Shown: in pieces, positions 34,310-42,613 of the stretch
Layout: every line of letters begins with the position of its first letter
Position numbering within the stretch: the stretch's first letter is position 1
Assembly: GCA_000980375.1 (NCBI GenBank)
Contig: LARD01000004.1
Location: 160,800 to 224,799, forward strand
DNA: 64,000 nucleotides
Reading direction: 5' to 3'
Source: Clostridium sp. K4410.MGS-306
Lineage (GTDB): Bacteria > Cyanobacteriota > Vampirovibrionia > Gastranaerophilales > Gastranaerophilaceae
Translations under genes and position numbers: made by a program
The notes under the pieces: model-generated
What the model was told of the DNA's origin: nothing
Seen by the model: the letters and a program-made list of their open reading frames with translations, nothing else
Databases searched by the model: none

Positions 34310-35349
34310 TCTTTGACAACTTTTTTTAATCCTTTGGGTGAATCTGGGTTTTTGTCAAGAATAGCTGCCATTTTACAGGCTATTAACTGCAATGTCATCA
34401 GAGAACCGAAAATTGCTTTCATTTTTCTTTTTGTTTTGATGTAAATATTTATGTCTCCTGCTTGTACTTCCTGTACAGATGTTATGCAGACAATTTGAGG
34501 ATTGTACTCTTCTTTGATTTTTTTCAGGTTTCTCACAGCAAATTGCGCATTTTCTTCATCAATAATGGCAATAACAATAGACTTCTGGTTTAAAACAGCA
34601 ACATGTCCGTGCATAAATTCACCAAAAGGGTACGCCATTACATTTAAATAACAAGTCTCTTTGATTTTCAGAGCTCCTTCTTTTGCTATCGGATAATAGT
34701 TTTTGTTGCCAAGAATAGAGATGTTGTTGTACGTGGCTACGGTTTTAGCAGTTTCTTCTATTTTTTCTTCGTCGCTTTTTATACGCTCAAGATATGCCGG
34801 CAGCCTTCTTAGAGTGTTGAGGTATCCTGAAATATCACTGTTGTTTTTATGTTTAAGTTTTAAGAGTACAAGCATTGAGCATAAAATTTGTGCGGTCAGT
34901 GCTTTTGTTGATGCAATACTTTTTTCTTCTCCGGCGTCGGAGAGAATTTTGTAATCACATAGCTTCCACATAGCAGAATCTTTTGCATTTGTGATACACA
35001 TTGTTTTTACGCCTTCTTGCTTTATCATTTTTAATGCGTTTAATGTGTCGGATGTTTCTCCGGATTGTGATACAAAAATGTAGAGCGAGTCAGGAGTAAT
35101 AAAATGTTTTTTTTGTAAAATAAACTCGCTTGAATACTCGCATTCGCACGGGATATTTGCGTACTCAATAAATAAAGGGGCTGCTATTGCCGCGCAGTTG
35201 TATGAAGAACCGCTTGCCACAATGACAATATTGTCAACTTTTTGAGGCAAATCAATATTGATTTTGTCATTAGGTGTGACGTAGTTTTGTATGAGATTTT
35301 TCACAACACCCGGTTCTTCAAAAATCTCTTTTTTCATTATTGATGTCAT
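34306..35349 (-). CDS. GlmS-like double-SIS protein without glutaminase domain
   Basis: 347 residues from ATG 35349, set by GAGGGTG (the longer start at 35385 has no RBS). Two SIS domains: VASGSSYNCAAIAAPLFIEY...VSQSGETSDTLNALKMIKQEGVKTMCITNAKDS...SIASTKALTAQI and LGNKNYYPIAKEGALKIKETCYLNVMAYPFGEFMHGHVAVL. The C-terminus NPDSPKGLKKVVKD resembles that of GlmS. The N-terminal Cys-1 glutamine amidotransferase half is missing, so it may isomerise or deaminate a phosphosugar (like FrlB/AgaS-type proteins) instead of making GlcN-6-P from glutamine. Confidence 0.85.
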   Translation of the reverse strand: MTSIMKKEIFEEPGVVKNLIQNYVTPNDKINIDLPQKVDNIVIVASGSSYNCAAIAAPLFIEYANIPCECEYSSEFILQKKHFITPDSLYIFVSQSGETSDTLNALKMIKQEGVKTMCITNAKDSAMWKLCDYKILSDAGEEKSIASTKALTAQILCSMLVLLKLKHKNNSDISGYLNTLRRLPAYLERIKSDEEKIEETAKTVATYNNISILGNKNYYPIAKEGALKIKETCYLNVMAYPFGEFMHGHVAVLNQKSIVIAIIDEENAQFAVRNLKKIKEEYNPQIVCITSVQEVQAGDINIYIKTKRKMKAIFGSLMTLQLIACKMAAILDKNPDSPKGLKKVVKD

Positions 35350-35459
35350 AATACACCCTCTATTTTCTAAACACACAAAAAACACATTACTTATTAATGT
35401 TATCGGTTTATTTTAAAAAAAGTTTAATAATAATAACAAAATTGTTAAGATATATAAAA

Positions 35460-36119
35460 CTAACTTTTTACAAGCTCATCAAAATTGTCCTGAGCGTATT
35501 TGTATAAATCTTTGAGTGCATTTTCAACTTTGAGCCTGTATGATTCCGCTTCTTCTTTTGAGCAATCGGAAGGAACATAAATAGGGTCGCCGTAAACAGC
35601 AATTGTTTTTACACCAAGCAAAGGAAAACGGAAATTATCCCATGTGTTGAATTTTAAAAGCCATTTTGAAGGTGAATACCACACCATTGGTATAATAGGA
35701 ACCTGTGTGAGCTTTGCAATATTGATAACCCCGTCTTTTACAACGCCAAAGGGACCTCTCGGGCCGTCGATAGTTATTGCTGCACATTCTCCCTGCTCAA
35801 GTTTTTCTATCAAAGCCAGTGAGGCTGCAGCTCCGGAACGTTTGTGAGAACCTCTTACTACTTTTATCCCCATATGTTCTGTTGCAGCTGCGATAATATC
35901 TCCATCAAGAGATTTTGATATCATTACATTAAGGTTGCCCCTGTCCTCGTTTGCATAAAGAGCACATTGATGTGCGTGCCACAGTGCAAAAATTGCAGGT
36001 TTTTCTTTTGGAAAATTAATGTTTTTACAGTTATAAAACAGGCTTTCAAAAGCATAAAAATGCTTTGTTAAAAACGAAAGCAATCCAACCGTATATTTTT
36101 TGTCTATCTTTATACCCAT
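35460..36119 (-). CDS. DUF374-type lysophospholipid acyltransferase family protein
   Basis: 219 residues. IFALWHAHQCALY, MISKSLDGDIIAAATEHMGIKVVRGSHKRSGAAASL, and TIDGPRGPFGVVKDGVINIAKLTQVPIIPMVWY are the DUF374 signatures; members sit in the LPLAT superfamily and are linked to lipid A or phospholipid acylation. TATAAT (36128-36133 on minus) ends 8 bases before the ATG with no RBS, so the mRNA may be leaderless. A long A/T palindrome (36135-36150) sits just upstream of the -10 box. Confidence 0.85.
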   Translation of the reverse strand: MGIKIDKKYTVGLLSFLTKHFYAFESLFYNCKNINFPKEKPAIFALWHAHQCALYANEDRGNLNVMISKSLDGDIIAAATEHMGIKVVRGSHKRSGAAASLALIEKLEQGECAAITIDGPRGPFGVVKDGVINIAKLTQVPIIPMVWYSPSKWLLKFNTWDNFRFPLLGVKTIAVYGDPIYVPSDCSKEEAESYRLKVENALKDLYKYAQDNFDELVKS

Positions 36120-36174
36120 AGGGTTATATTATAACAAAAAAAAATTTTTGCACATTTGCTCTTGTAAGCTATAT

Positions 36175-36342
36175 TTAAGCTCTTCTCATCAAATCGGATA
36201 GTTTTAGTTCCTTGTTTTCTTTCTTTTTTGGTCTTTTCAGCATTGGTTTGGGTTTTCTTTTGAAACCGCTCAAGCCCACCATTGTACTTTTTTCTTCTTT
36301 TATAAGAAGCAGCTCTTTCATTAAATCAACAATTTCTCTCAC
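36175..36342 (-). CDS. Small basic protein, 55 residues
   Basis: GTG start at 36342 with AAAGGA about 8 bases upstream. The product begins MREIVDLMKELLLIKEEKS and then has a very basic centre (GLSGFKRKPKPMLKRPKKKEN) and ends LKLSDLMRRA. Coding is supported by the RBS, the frame being open end to end and the amphipathic first helix. It lies 55 bases upstream of the DUF374 gene on the same strand. RNA or nucleoid binding is a guess from charge only. Confidence 0.55.
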   Translation of the reverse strand: MREIVDLMKELLLIKEEKSTMVGLSGFKRKPKPMLKRPKKKENKELKLSDLMRRA

Positions 36343-36425
36343 TTTTTATTCCTTTCTTTCTCTCATTCACAATTTAATTTATGCACTCTCTTTTTTTAAC
36401 CCCCGCTTATGGTATATTGGTGACT

Positions 36426-37139
36426 ATGACAGAAGATATTCAAATTTTAAAAGAGATTGAAAAAGCTGCTGCTCTTTGTGAAAAACAATACACAAGAGAA
36501 GATATTTTTTGTGTGCTCAATACCCCATCAACAGATTGCCCGGACATTGATGTGGAAAAACAGATTTGTATTTTAAAACTTGATACAATCAACTCGCAGC
36601 AAGAGGCCGATTTGCTTGTTTTCCATCAGACAAACCACCACGGATTGATAAGAGAGGCATGCTCGCAAAAAATTAATGAGTTTATGAAAAAAGCTGATAT
36701 TTGTGTGTTTTTTCAGACAAAAGAAATCCACGACACACTTTTAAAAGCAGCAAATGATATTAACCCGAATATCTGCCGTGCAATCATAGAAAGCTTGCCT
36801 TATGTCAATGATAAAAACTATCTTCTTGATAAACTCTACAAACGCTTTGATGAAGTGTTTGAGGAATTGGAAAAACTAAAAAGAAGTAACTGGTATACTA
36901 AAAAACTCTTTAATTTGTACTGGTGCCTTGAAGCTTTGCATGCTCTTAACCCGCCTTACGATAAACGTATTGAAAATGTGCTTTCAAAAACATCTAAATT
37001 CAAAGACTATACTATACGTGAAAAAACAGCAATGGTACTTTCCGCTTTGGTTTATTCTTCCGAGGTCTTGAACAACATAAAATCTGCACTCAAAACAGAT
37101 GACAATTTTTACGTAAGACGCTACAGCCGTGATTTTTAA
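36426..37139 (+). CDS. Helical-repeat (HEAT-like) protein, unknown
   Basis: About 237 residues from ATG 36426, preceded by TTGGTGA; the frame opens earlier at 36381, but that start has no RBS. All-helical, with HEAT-like pairs such as LLKAANDINPNICRAIIESLPYVNDKNYLLDKLY and EKTAMVLSALVYSSEVLNNIKSALKTDDNFYVRRYSRDF. NHHGLIREACSQKINEFM also fits a helical repeat. No enzyme motif. Function unknown. Confidence 0.6.
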   Translation: MTEDIQILKEIEKAAALCEKQYTREDIFCVLNTPSTDCPDIDVEKQICILKLDTINSQQEADLLVFHQTNHHGLIREACSQKINEFMKKADICVFFQTKEIHDTLLKAANDINPNICRAIIESLPYVNDKNYLLDKLYKRFDEVFEELEKLKRSNWYTKKLFNLYWCLEALHALNPPYDKRIENVLSKTSKFKDYTIREKTAMVLSALVYSSEVLNNIKSALKTDDNFYVRRYSRDF

Positions 37140-37238
37140 TCTTATTGGTAAATTTATATAACGTTTTCTTGCAACATGGCTGTTTCGCTGGTAGAATCTA
37201 GCTAATAGCACACGGTGTTTAGAATTAAGGAGACGGTT

Positions 37239-38393
37239 ATGAAAAAACTTTTAACTAAAGCTTTGATGCTCGCAGCAATATTAGGCTTTACGTCTGCTGC
37301 TACTTTTGCAAAAGACTATGCCGATTTGCCAAAAGACCACTGGGCATACAAGCAAATTCAGATTTTGACTGATTTTAATGTGGTAGTAGGTTACCCTGAC
37401 GGAAACTACAAACCTGAACAAAATGTTACAAGAGCAGAATTTGCAACAATGGTAATTAAAGCTTTTGAACAACAAAAAGCAGAAATCAAACAACCTGCAA
37501 AATTTACTGACGTATCTGAAAAAGACTGGTTCTACGGAATGGTCCAAAGAGCTGTTATGTTTGACCTTTTAAAAGGTTATCCTGACGGACATTTTGACCC
37601 TTACGGAAACGTTTCCAGAGGCCATGTAATTTCTACTACTGTTAACGCTTTGACTACAGAAACAATCTCTAATCAGAAAGCAAAAGAAATCCTCGAAAAC
37701 AGCTATTCTGATTATGACCAAATTCCTGATTGGTTAATAATAGCTGCAGGTAAAGCAGAAATTCTCGGTATGGTTGTTAAAGCTCCGGGAGAAGAAACTG
37801 TTATCAATGCTGAAAGACCGGCAACAAGAGCAGAGCTTGCAGCATTTTTGGTAAAAATGCTTGAACAGGCAAAATTAAATCCAAATGCAAAACTCAAAGA
37901 AGCTATGAGCCCCAGAACCGGTGAAGGTATCATAATACCTACAACTACTCTGGAAGGCTATATTGCTACTATTCCTGCCGGCACAGTGATTCCTATTATG
38001 GTTTTGAACAAATCAATCACCAGCCAAAAATCAAAAGCCGGTGAACAGTTCCTTTCAAAATTACCTAAAAACCTTATTACAAAAGAAAAATATCTTCTTC
38101 TTGTAGAAAATGATGCTCTTAACGGCAAAATTGCCAGTGTCAAAGTGGGCAGACTCTTTATCAGAAACGGTGAAGTGACAATGGAAACACACACTATTAC
38201 AACTGACAAAAACCAGACAGCTGCATTTTGCGGTGATGCTCTGGGCGGTTACAGACCCGAAGGCTTTTGGAAAACTCTCTATCTCAAAGTTATAAAAGGC
38301 CACAGAATTCAAATAAAAGAAGGCGATATTCTTAACTTGAAACTCAATAAACCAGTAAGAATAGACCTTACTAACGGTATGATTTTAGAGTAA
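37239..38393 (+). CDS. Exported S-layer-homology (SLH) protein
   Basis: About 384 residues from ATG 37239, set by AAGGAGA. Signal peptide MKKLLTKALMLAAILGFTSAATFA, then three SLH repeats: DLPKDHWAYKQIQILTDFNVVVGYPDGNYKPEQNVTRAEFATMV, FTDVSEKDWFYGMVQRAVMFDLLKGYPDGHFDPYGNVSRGHVI, and a degenerate third (SDYDQIPDWLIIAAGKAEILG...PATRAELAAFLVKML). A beta-rich C-terminal domain (about 240-380) follows. SLH domains bind peptidoglycan-linked polymers; in the cyanobacterial lineage they anchor outer-membrane proteins to the wall. An envelope-tethering role is inferred. Confidence 0.88.
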   Translation: MKKLLTKALMLAAILGFTSAATFAKDYADLPKDHWAYKQIQILTDFNVVVGYPDGNYKPEQNVTRAEFATMVIKAFEQQKAEIKQPAKFTDVSEKDWFYGMVQRAVMFDLLKGYPDGHFDPYGNVSRGHVISTTVNALTTETISNQKAKEILENSYSDYDQIPDWLIIAAGKAEILGMVVKAPGEETVINAERPATRAELAAFLVKMLEQAKLNPNAKLKEAMSPRTGEGIIIPTTTLEGYIATIPAGTVIPIMVLNKSITSQKSKAGEQFLSKLPKNLITKEKYLLLVENDALNGKIASVKVGRLFIRNGEVTMETHTITTDKNQTAAFCGDALGGYRPEGFWKTLYLKVIKGHRIQIKEGDILNLKLNKPVRIDLTNGMILE

Positions 38394-38420
38394 TTTATAG
38401 TTGTAACACTTTCAGAATAA

Positions 38421-38449
38421 GGCCGGGATTTTAATAATCTCGGTCTTTT
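38421..38449 (+). terminator. Terminator after the SLH gene
   Basis: GGCCGGGATT (38421-38430), loop TTAAT, AATCTCGGTC (38436-38445) with two G-T pairs, then TTTT. Confidence 0.8.
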
Positions 38450-38526
38450 AATTTATTTGTGAATTTGGTATTAAAGTTTTTGTATTTTTGTCCGATTAAT
38501 AAAATACACAACAACGGAGAGACGCT

Positions 38527-39156
38527 ATGCTTTTTAAAAGAAAATGTAAAATAACCTTTATTGCACACGGTGCAACCTTATATACGGAAGAAAATCGTAT
38601 ATGTGATAAAGAATCACATCCGCCGTTGAATGAACAAGGTCAGGAAGAGGCTGAGCGCATTGCAAAATGGATAATTCATCGTTCTCCGCGTGTGGACAAA
38701 ATTTATACAGGTGCCTCTTTAAGCTGTGTGCAGACAGCTCAATATGTGGCAAAAGAATACGGACAGGACTTTGAAATCAGACCTGAGCTGCGTAATCAGG
38801 AATATGGCGAATGGAAAGGCCTGAGTTACTCAGAGATAGAAGAACGTTATCCTGATCAGCTGCAAAAATATCATGATCTTACCTCTAGCTATGCACCGGA
38901 AGGCGGAGAAACTTTGCTCGAGTTTGACGAAAGAGTGGATGCTACAATCAACAATTTGATTGAAGAAAATCTTACAAGAAGAATTATTGTTGTAACGCAC
39001 TCAAACTTTATCAGAGCTGCTATTAGAAATGCTCTTGATATTCCTGTAGAAAACCAAAACAGAGTATTTATTCCAACAGGTAGTGCTAGCCAGGTAAAAT
39101 ATTATAAAGGATGGAATATATTGATGTATTCAGGTCATATTCCTTTGTTTTTATAA
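38527..39156 (+). CDS. Histidine phosphatase superfamily protein with altered RHG motif
   Basis: 209 residues, phosphoglycerate-mutase-like fold. The catalytic His is present in FIAHGATLY, but the Arg of the usual RHG is replaced by Ala. IYTGASLSCVQTAQYVA, ELRNQEYGEWKGLSYSEIEERYP, PEGGETLLEFDERV and the second His in VVTHSNFIRAAI are conserved. Substrate not predictable; loss of the Arg may weaken or alter phosphatase activity. RBS CGGAGAG. Confidence 0.82.
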   Translation: MLFKRKCKITFIAHGATLYTEENRICDKESHPPLNEQGQEEAERIAKWIIHRSPRVDKIYTGASLSCVQTAQYVAKEYGQDFEIRPELRNQEYGEWKGLSYSEIEERYPDQLQKYHDLTSSYAPEGGETLLEFDERVDATINNLIEENLTRRIIVVTHSNFIRAAIRNALDIPVENQNRVFIPTGSASQVKYYKGWNILMYSGHIPLFL

Positions 39157-39232
39157 GTTTTATTAAAATATGCAATAATCCTTCCGTAAATGTTTTTAAA
39201 TATATATAAAGACAATACGGGAGGATTTTTCT

Positions 39233-40069
39233 TTGGGAGAAATTGCATTAATTAATTCTGTTTCACAAAAAGATGTAAAAAATACCGGTAATGTTAATAA
39301 CAAGGTTTTAAACTCTAAAAATTCTACAGTATCAATCCATGGAGACAAAATTCTCCAAAACAAAGATGTTTCTTTATCTTCTTCGGATATGTTTGCAGTG
39401 CTTAGTGATGCTTCTCAAAGAATTGCAGATAATGCCAACAACTTAAAAGAAATGGGCGTTCCCGCATTACAGTCAGTGGCAGTTACTGTTTCTAACAAAG
39501 CTGTCAATATAATCAGCTCTGCAAGCAATGAATGTTTTAAATACGATGGTGAATTAAACAAAATTCTTGAAGACAGCTCCTTATCACCTGATGAAAAAAA
39601 GAGCAAAATCAGTTTGATTAAATCCAAAAAAGAATCAGTCATAAAAGAAGCAGAAAAAAAAGTCAGTTTATTAGAAAAAATTTCAGATAAACTTACACAA
39701 ATGGCACCTGCTTTTTTACAGCTAAAATATATGCAAGTGGATACCACAGAGCTGACTAAACCCCTGATGTCATTGATTAACGGCATTGATACAGCCCCGT
39801 CAAATCTAAAAAATGCAAGAAATCCGCAAGATTTACAAAAAATTTCGATGGAGAATATGAACAATATTTTCGGTACAGATTCTCAAGAAGACTTGCAAAA
39901 ATTAATCAAAAATATTGATAAAAAAATAGACAAAAAAGAATATCAAATGAATGACAAATTTGCAGATTATTTTGTAAGGGTAAGAAATCCTGAGGAAATC
40001 AAGGTTTTAAAAATTCAAAAACAGCTTTATACAGAATTGGCTGCAATGTTTAAGGACAACAATGCCTAG
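39233..40069 (+). CDS. Coiled-coil protein of unknown function (TTG start)
   Basis: 278 residues. The start is TTG at 39233, with GGGAGGA 7-8 bases upstream. No signal peptide. Two long charged coiled-coil regions (about 95-150 and 210-275: DEKKSKISLIKSKKESVIKEAEKKVSLLEKISDKL; LQKLIKNIDKKIDKKEYQ). No family recognised. Convergent with acsC; the two stop codons abut in a GCCTAGCTAGGC palindrome. Confidence 0.65.
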   Translation: MGEIALINSVSQKDVKNTGNVNNKVLNSKNSTVSIHGDKILQNKDVSLSSSDMFAVLSDASQRIADNANNLKEMGVPALQSVAVTVSNKAVNIISSASNECFKYDGELNKILEDSSLSPDEKKSKISLIKSKKESVIKEAEKKVSLLEKISDKLTQMAPAFLQLKYMQVDTTELTKPLMSLINGIDTAPSNLKNARNPQDLQKISMENMNNIFGTDSQEDLQKLIKNIDKKIDKKEYQMNDKFADYFVRVRNPEEIKVLKIQKQLYTELAAMFKDNNA

Positions 40070-41290
40070 CTAGGCTTCTGTCTGTTTTAAAAACTCCGGA
40101 ATCTGGCAGGCTTCTATCGTACCTGAAACAATTTCCCATTCAGGCATTGCTTCTTGCAGCTCATGCTGCATGTGTGACAACAGTCCGGGGATAATAATTT
40201 TTCTTGTATCTACCTTTTTAGCAAGTTCAAAATCTCTGACAGACTTTGCTACCAGATCTGCAGTAAACTTGTCAGCTGACCAAGCTGTTAAAACACTCAT
40301 CCCGTCAGATGGTGTAACAACAAGATAAGAGCCGTAAGGCAGAGACTCTAACTCGCCCGCTACAGCGAAATATGTGAGCGCAAAATTTGTTGTGAGCAAC
40401 ACAGGTGCATTCTTATCCGGGTCATTAAATTCATAAACCTTGGCTTCTACCTGCAGTGGCTTTTGCGGGTTTGTATAAATATTCTGGCGCAATGTAAATA
40501 AAGTGGAAAGCAGGGCTTCATTAAACTCATTGAGCACAACAACATTCGCGTATCTGCAAATTAAAAGCGATGCAGCGGCACAGGCTTCGATTGGATTCAT
40601 TTCAACAGGAAGGCGCACCATAACAGGATATGTAAGCGGTTCAAATCTTTGAAGAATGGCTGAACGTCTGATATATGTAAGCTGTTCCATAACCTGTGCA
40701 GCAGATTTTTTGCCGTATTCCAGCTCAAGAATTATTTCTTTTTTGCCCTCATCTTGAGCTTGTTTTGATTTTTCAGACAGCTCTTTTTCATTATTACCTT
40801 TAACAATAACGTAGTTTTGTTTATCTGAAATAACGGCAATGCCTGTTTTTTCAACCTTTTCTTTTGCCTGTTCAATATCTGAACCCGTCAAATAAACAGC
40901 ATTAACTTTAAATGTTTCGCCAATTCTTTCAATCTCGTAGTTTTTAATTTGTTTGAGTTTATTGTCAAACTCCTTGTCTTGAGCATCTAGTGCAATTGCT
41001 ATTACTGTGGGGTTTACAAATGTTTTGTCATGTCTAAACATTACTGTTTCGCCGCCGGTAACCAAATTTTCGGACAGTTTTATTGTATGTTGTTGAATTT
41101 TTGACGCTTCGCAAAACTTTTCTCTTAGCTCATCCGGTATGTGCGGGCATTTTTCAATATCGGTTTGTTTTTTTGCCAGCTTGAGTGCATAAGCCATACA
41201 AGTCGGGCTGCCGCACTGTTTGCAGTTTGTGCCTTCTGCTTTTTTTGCTGCAGGCAGGTATTTAAAAATTTGTAAACCTGTTAACTCCAC
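40070..41290 (-). CDS. acsC: Corrinoid iron-sulfur protein large subunit (AcsC-like)
   Basis: In acetogens this subunit carries a 4Fe-4S cluster and helps deliver a methyl group to CO dehydrogenase/acetyl-CoA synthase. 406 residues. The N-terminal cluster motif is C-x2-C-x4-C-x16-C in NCKQCGSPTCMAYALKLAKKQTDIEKC. A TIM-barrel-like middle (RFEPLTYPVMVRLPVEMNPIEACAAASLLICRYANVVVLNE) and a corrinoid-domain end (DTRKIIIPGLLSHMQHELQEAMPEWEIVSGTIEACQIPEFLKQ) match the family. Directly downstream of acsD with a 1-base overlap. No acsA, acsB or acsE is in the window. Confidence 0.88.
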   Translation of the reverse strand: MELTGLQIFKYLPAAKKAEGTNCKQCGSPTCMAYALKLAKKQTDIEKCPHIPDELREKFCEASKIQQHTIKLSENLVTGGETVMFRHDKTFVNPTVIAIALDAQDKEFDNKLKQIKNYEIERIGETFKVNAVYLTGSDIEQAKEKVEKTGIAVISDKQNYVIVKGNNEKELSEKSKQAQDEGKKEIILELEYGKKSAAQVMEQLTYIRRSAILQRFEPLTYPVMVRLPVEMNPIEACAAASLLICRYANVVVLNEFNEALLSTLFTLRQNIYTNPQKPLQVEAKVYEFNDPDKNAPVLLTTNFALTYFAVAGELESLPYGSYLVVTPSDGMSVLTAWSADKFTADLVAKSVRDFELAKKVDTRKIIIPGLLSHMQHELQEAMPEWEIVSGTIEACQIPEFLKQTEA

Positions 41291-42135
41291 TACACAATTC
41301 CCTTCAACACTTCAATGCTCTTCGGGTTCCACAGTACAACAATATTTGCACCGGCGCTAATCATTGCACTTGCGGCCGATATTTCCCACATAACAGAACG
41401 CTCGCTAAATTGGCCCCAATTTTGTGCAAAAGTGTCAGATTTTGCCTCTTTTGCTCTGTAAGATTCCTCCCCGATAAAAGCTATAACCGGCATATTGAGC
41501 ATTGTGTCACCGTCAAACGCAGCTTGTCTGATTTTTTCTATAATACTGTAGCCATAATCCAACCCGTAGCCCAGGCCGCCCATATCAGGGTCAATTAAAA
41601 TTTTATCAGGATGCATTCCTTTATCAATTGATAGAATATTGAGTTCTTTTGCAAGATTTATGTCAATTGGGCTTCTTAAAACCAGTATGTGATTGTTTTT
41701 TACAACGGATGGAACGATGTTTTCAAATGTATTTTCGTCTGCAAAAGCTATAATACATTCCTGATTTATTGATTGAGCGAGTAAAGGCAGGAGTTTTTTG
41801 TCTATGTCATTGTTGTTTGCTCCTCGTAAAATGAGAGGCTTGTTTACAATTTTTTCTACCTTTGTTAAAAATTCTTTTATTTCATTTTCATCAAAGTTTT
41901 CATCTTGAATATCAAATTTAACAGAGATTATGTCTGCTTTGTTAGGTGATGAAATTTCCTCAATAATGTTGTTTGAAGAATACAAAAACTCAAGAGCAAA
42001 AAGCGGGTGTGCTGTATTATTGTTTTCTGTCATAAATGAAAATGACTTGTCACCGCCAATTTTTAAATTGTGGAAGTTAATCTCTCTTATTTTTTCTTTT
42101 ATACAAAAAGACAGGTCTAGCTTATTATCTTGCAT
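41290..42135 (-). CDS. acsD: Corrinoid iron-sulfur protein small subunit (AcsD-like)
   Basis: 281 residues, somewhat shorter than classical AcsD. TIM-barrel subunit paired with AcsC. ALEFLYSSNNIIEEISSPNKADIISVKFDIQDE, PLILRGANNNDIDKKLLPLLAQSINQECIIAFADENTFENIVPSVVKNNHILVLRSPIDINLAKELNIL and ILIDPDMGGLGYGLDYGYSIIEKIRQAAFDGDTMLNMPVIAFIGEESYRAKEAKSD are characteristic. First of the two-gene unit. Confidence 0.87.
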   Translation of the reverse strand: MQDNKLDLSFCIKEKIREINFHNLKIGGDKSFSFMTENNNTAHPLFALEFLYSSNNIIEEISSPNKADIISVKFDIQDENFDENEIKEFLTKVEKIVNKPLILRGANNNDIDKKLLPLLAQSINQECIIAFADENTFENIVPSVVKNNHILVLRSPIDINLAKELNILSIDKGMHPDKILIDPDMGGLGYGLDYGYSIIEKIRQAAFDGDTMLNMPVIAFIGEESYRAKEAKSDTFAQNWGQFSERSVMWEISAASAMISAGANIVVLWNPKSIEVLKGIV

Positions 42136-42171
42136 AGACCTATCTTAAAAAGTAAACGGTTTATTGTCAAA

Positions 42172-42498
42172 TTAACCTAAGTTCATGCTTGCGTGAACAA
42201 CAGGTCTTTCTGCTGATTCTGCAATCATAGAGCCGTGTGGCTGTCTTTGAATAAATTCGCTAGCTGTTTTTGCTTCATATGCTTCAGCTGCGAGTTTGTT
42301 GTTCAATTTACCTAATTCTGTTTGTAATTTGTTGTTATTAAAGAAAGGTATTTCTCCTTTTGCTGCCATGAAAGATGCTGCAATCGGGTCTTTTTTAGTT
42401 TCTTTGATTAAAGCTTGTCTCTCAGCTCTTGCTGCGTTTCTAAGTTTTGCGGGAACAGTATCAATGATTGTTTGAACCGCTACTCTGTTGATTGCCAT
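42172..42498 (-). CDS. Small protein of unknown function
   Basis: 108 residues, mildly basic and helical (LRNAARAERQALIKETKKDPIAASFMAAKGEIPFFNNNKLQTELGKLNNKLAAEAYEAKTASEFI). Strong RBS AAAAGGAGAAAAAA supports the ATG at 42498. No family recognised; no signal peptide. Confidence 0.6.
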   Translation of the reverse strand: MAINRVAVQTIIDTVPAKLRNAARAERQALIKETKKDPIAASFMAAKGEIPFFNNNKLQTELGKLNNKLAAEAYEAKTASEFIQRQPHGSMIAESAERPVVHASMNLG

Positions 42499-42542
42499 TT
42501 TTTTCTCCTTTTGTTAGAAATTTGTTGATGTTTATTGGGACT

Positions 42543-42575
42543 AAAAAGCGTCAAGTTTTTATTTTGACGCTTTTT
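42543..42575 (-). terminator. Terminator after gpmI
   Basis: AAAAAGCGTCAA (42543-42554) pairs with TTGACGCTTTTT (42564-42575) around a 9-base loop, giving a T-run on the minus strand just past the gpmI stop. Confidence 0.85.
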
Positions 42576-42613
42576 AAATTTAATATTTACAATTCTTATT
42601 AAAGAATGAGCAA

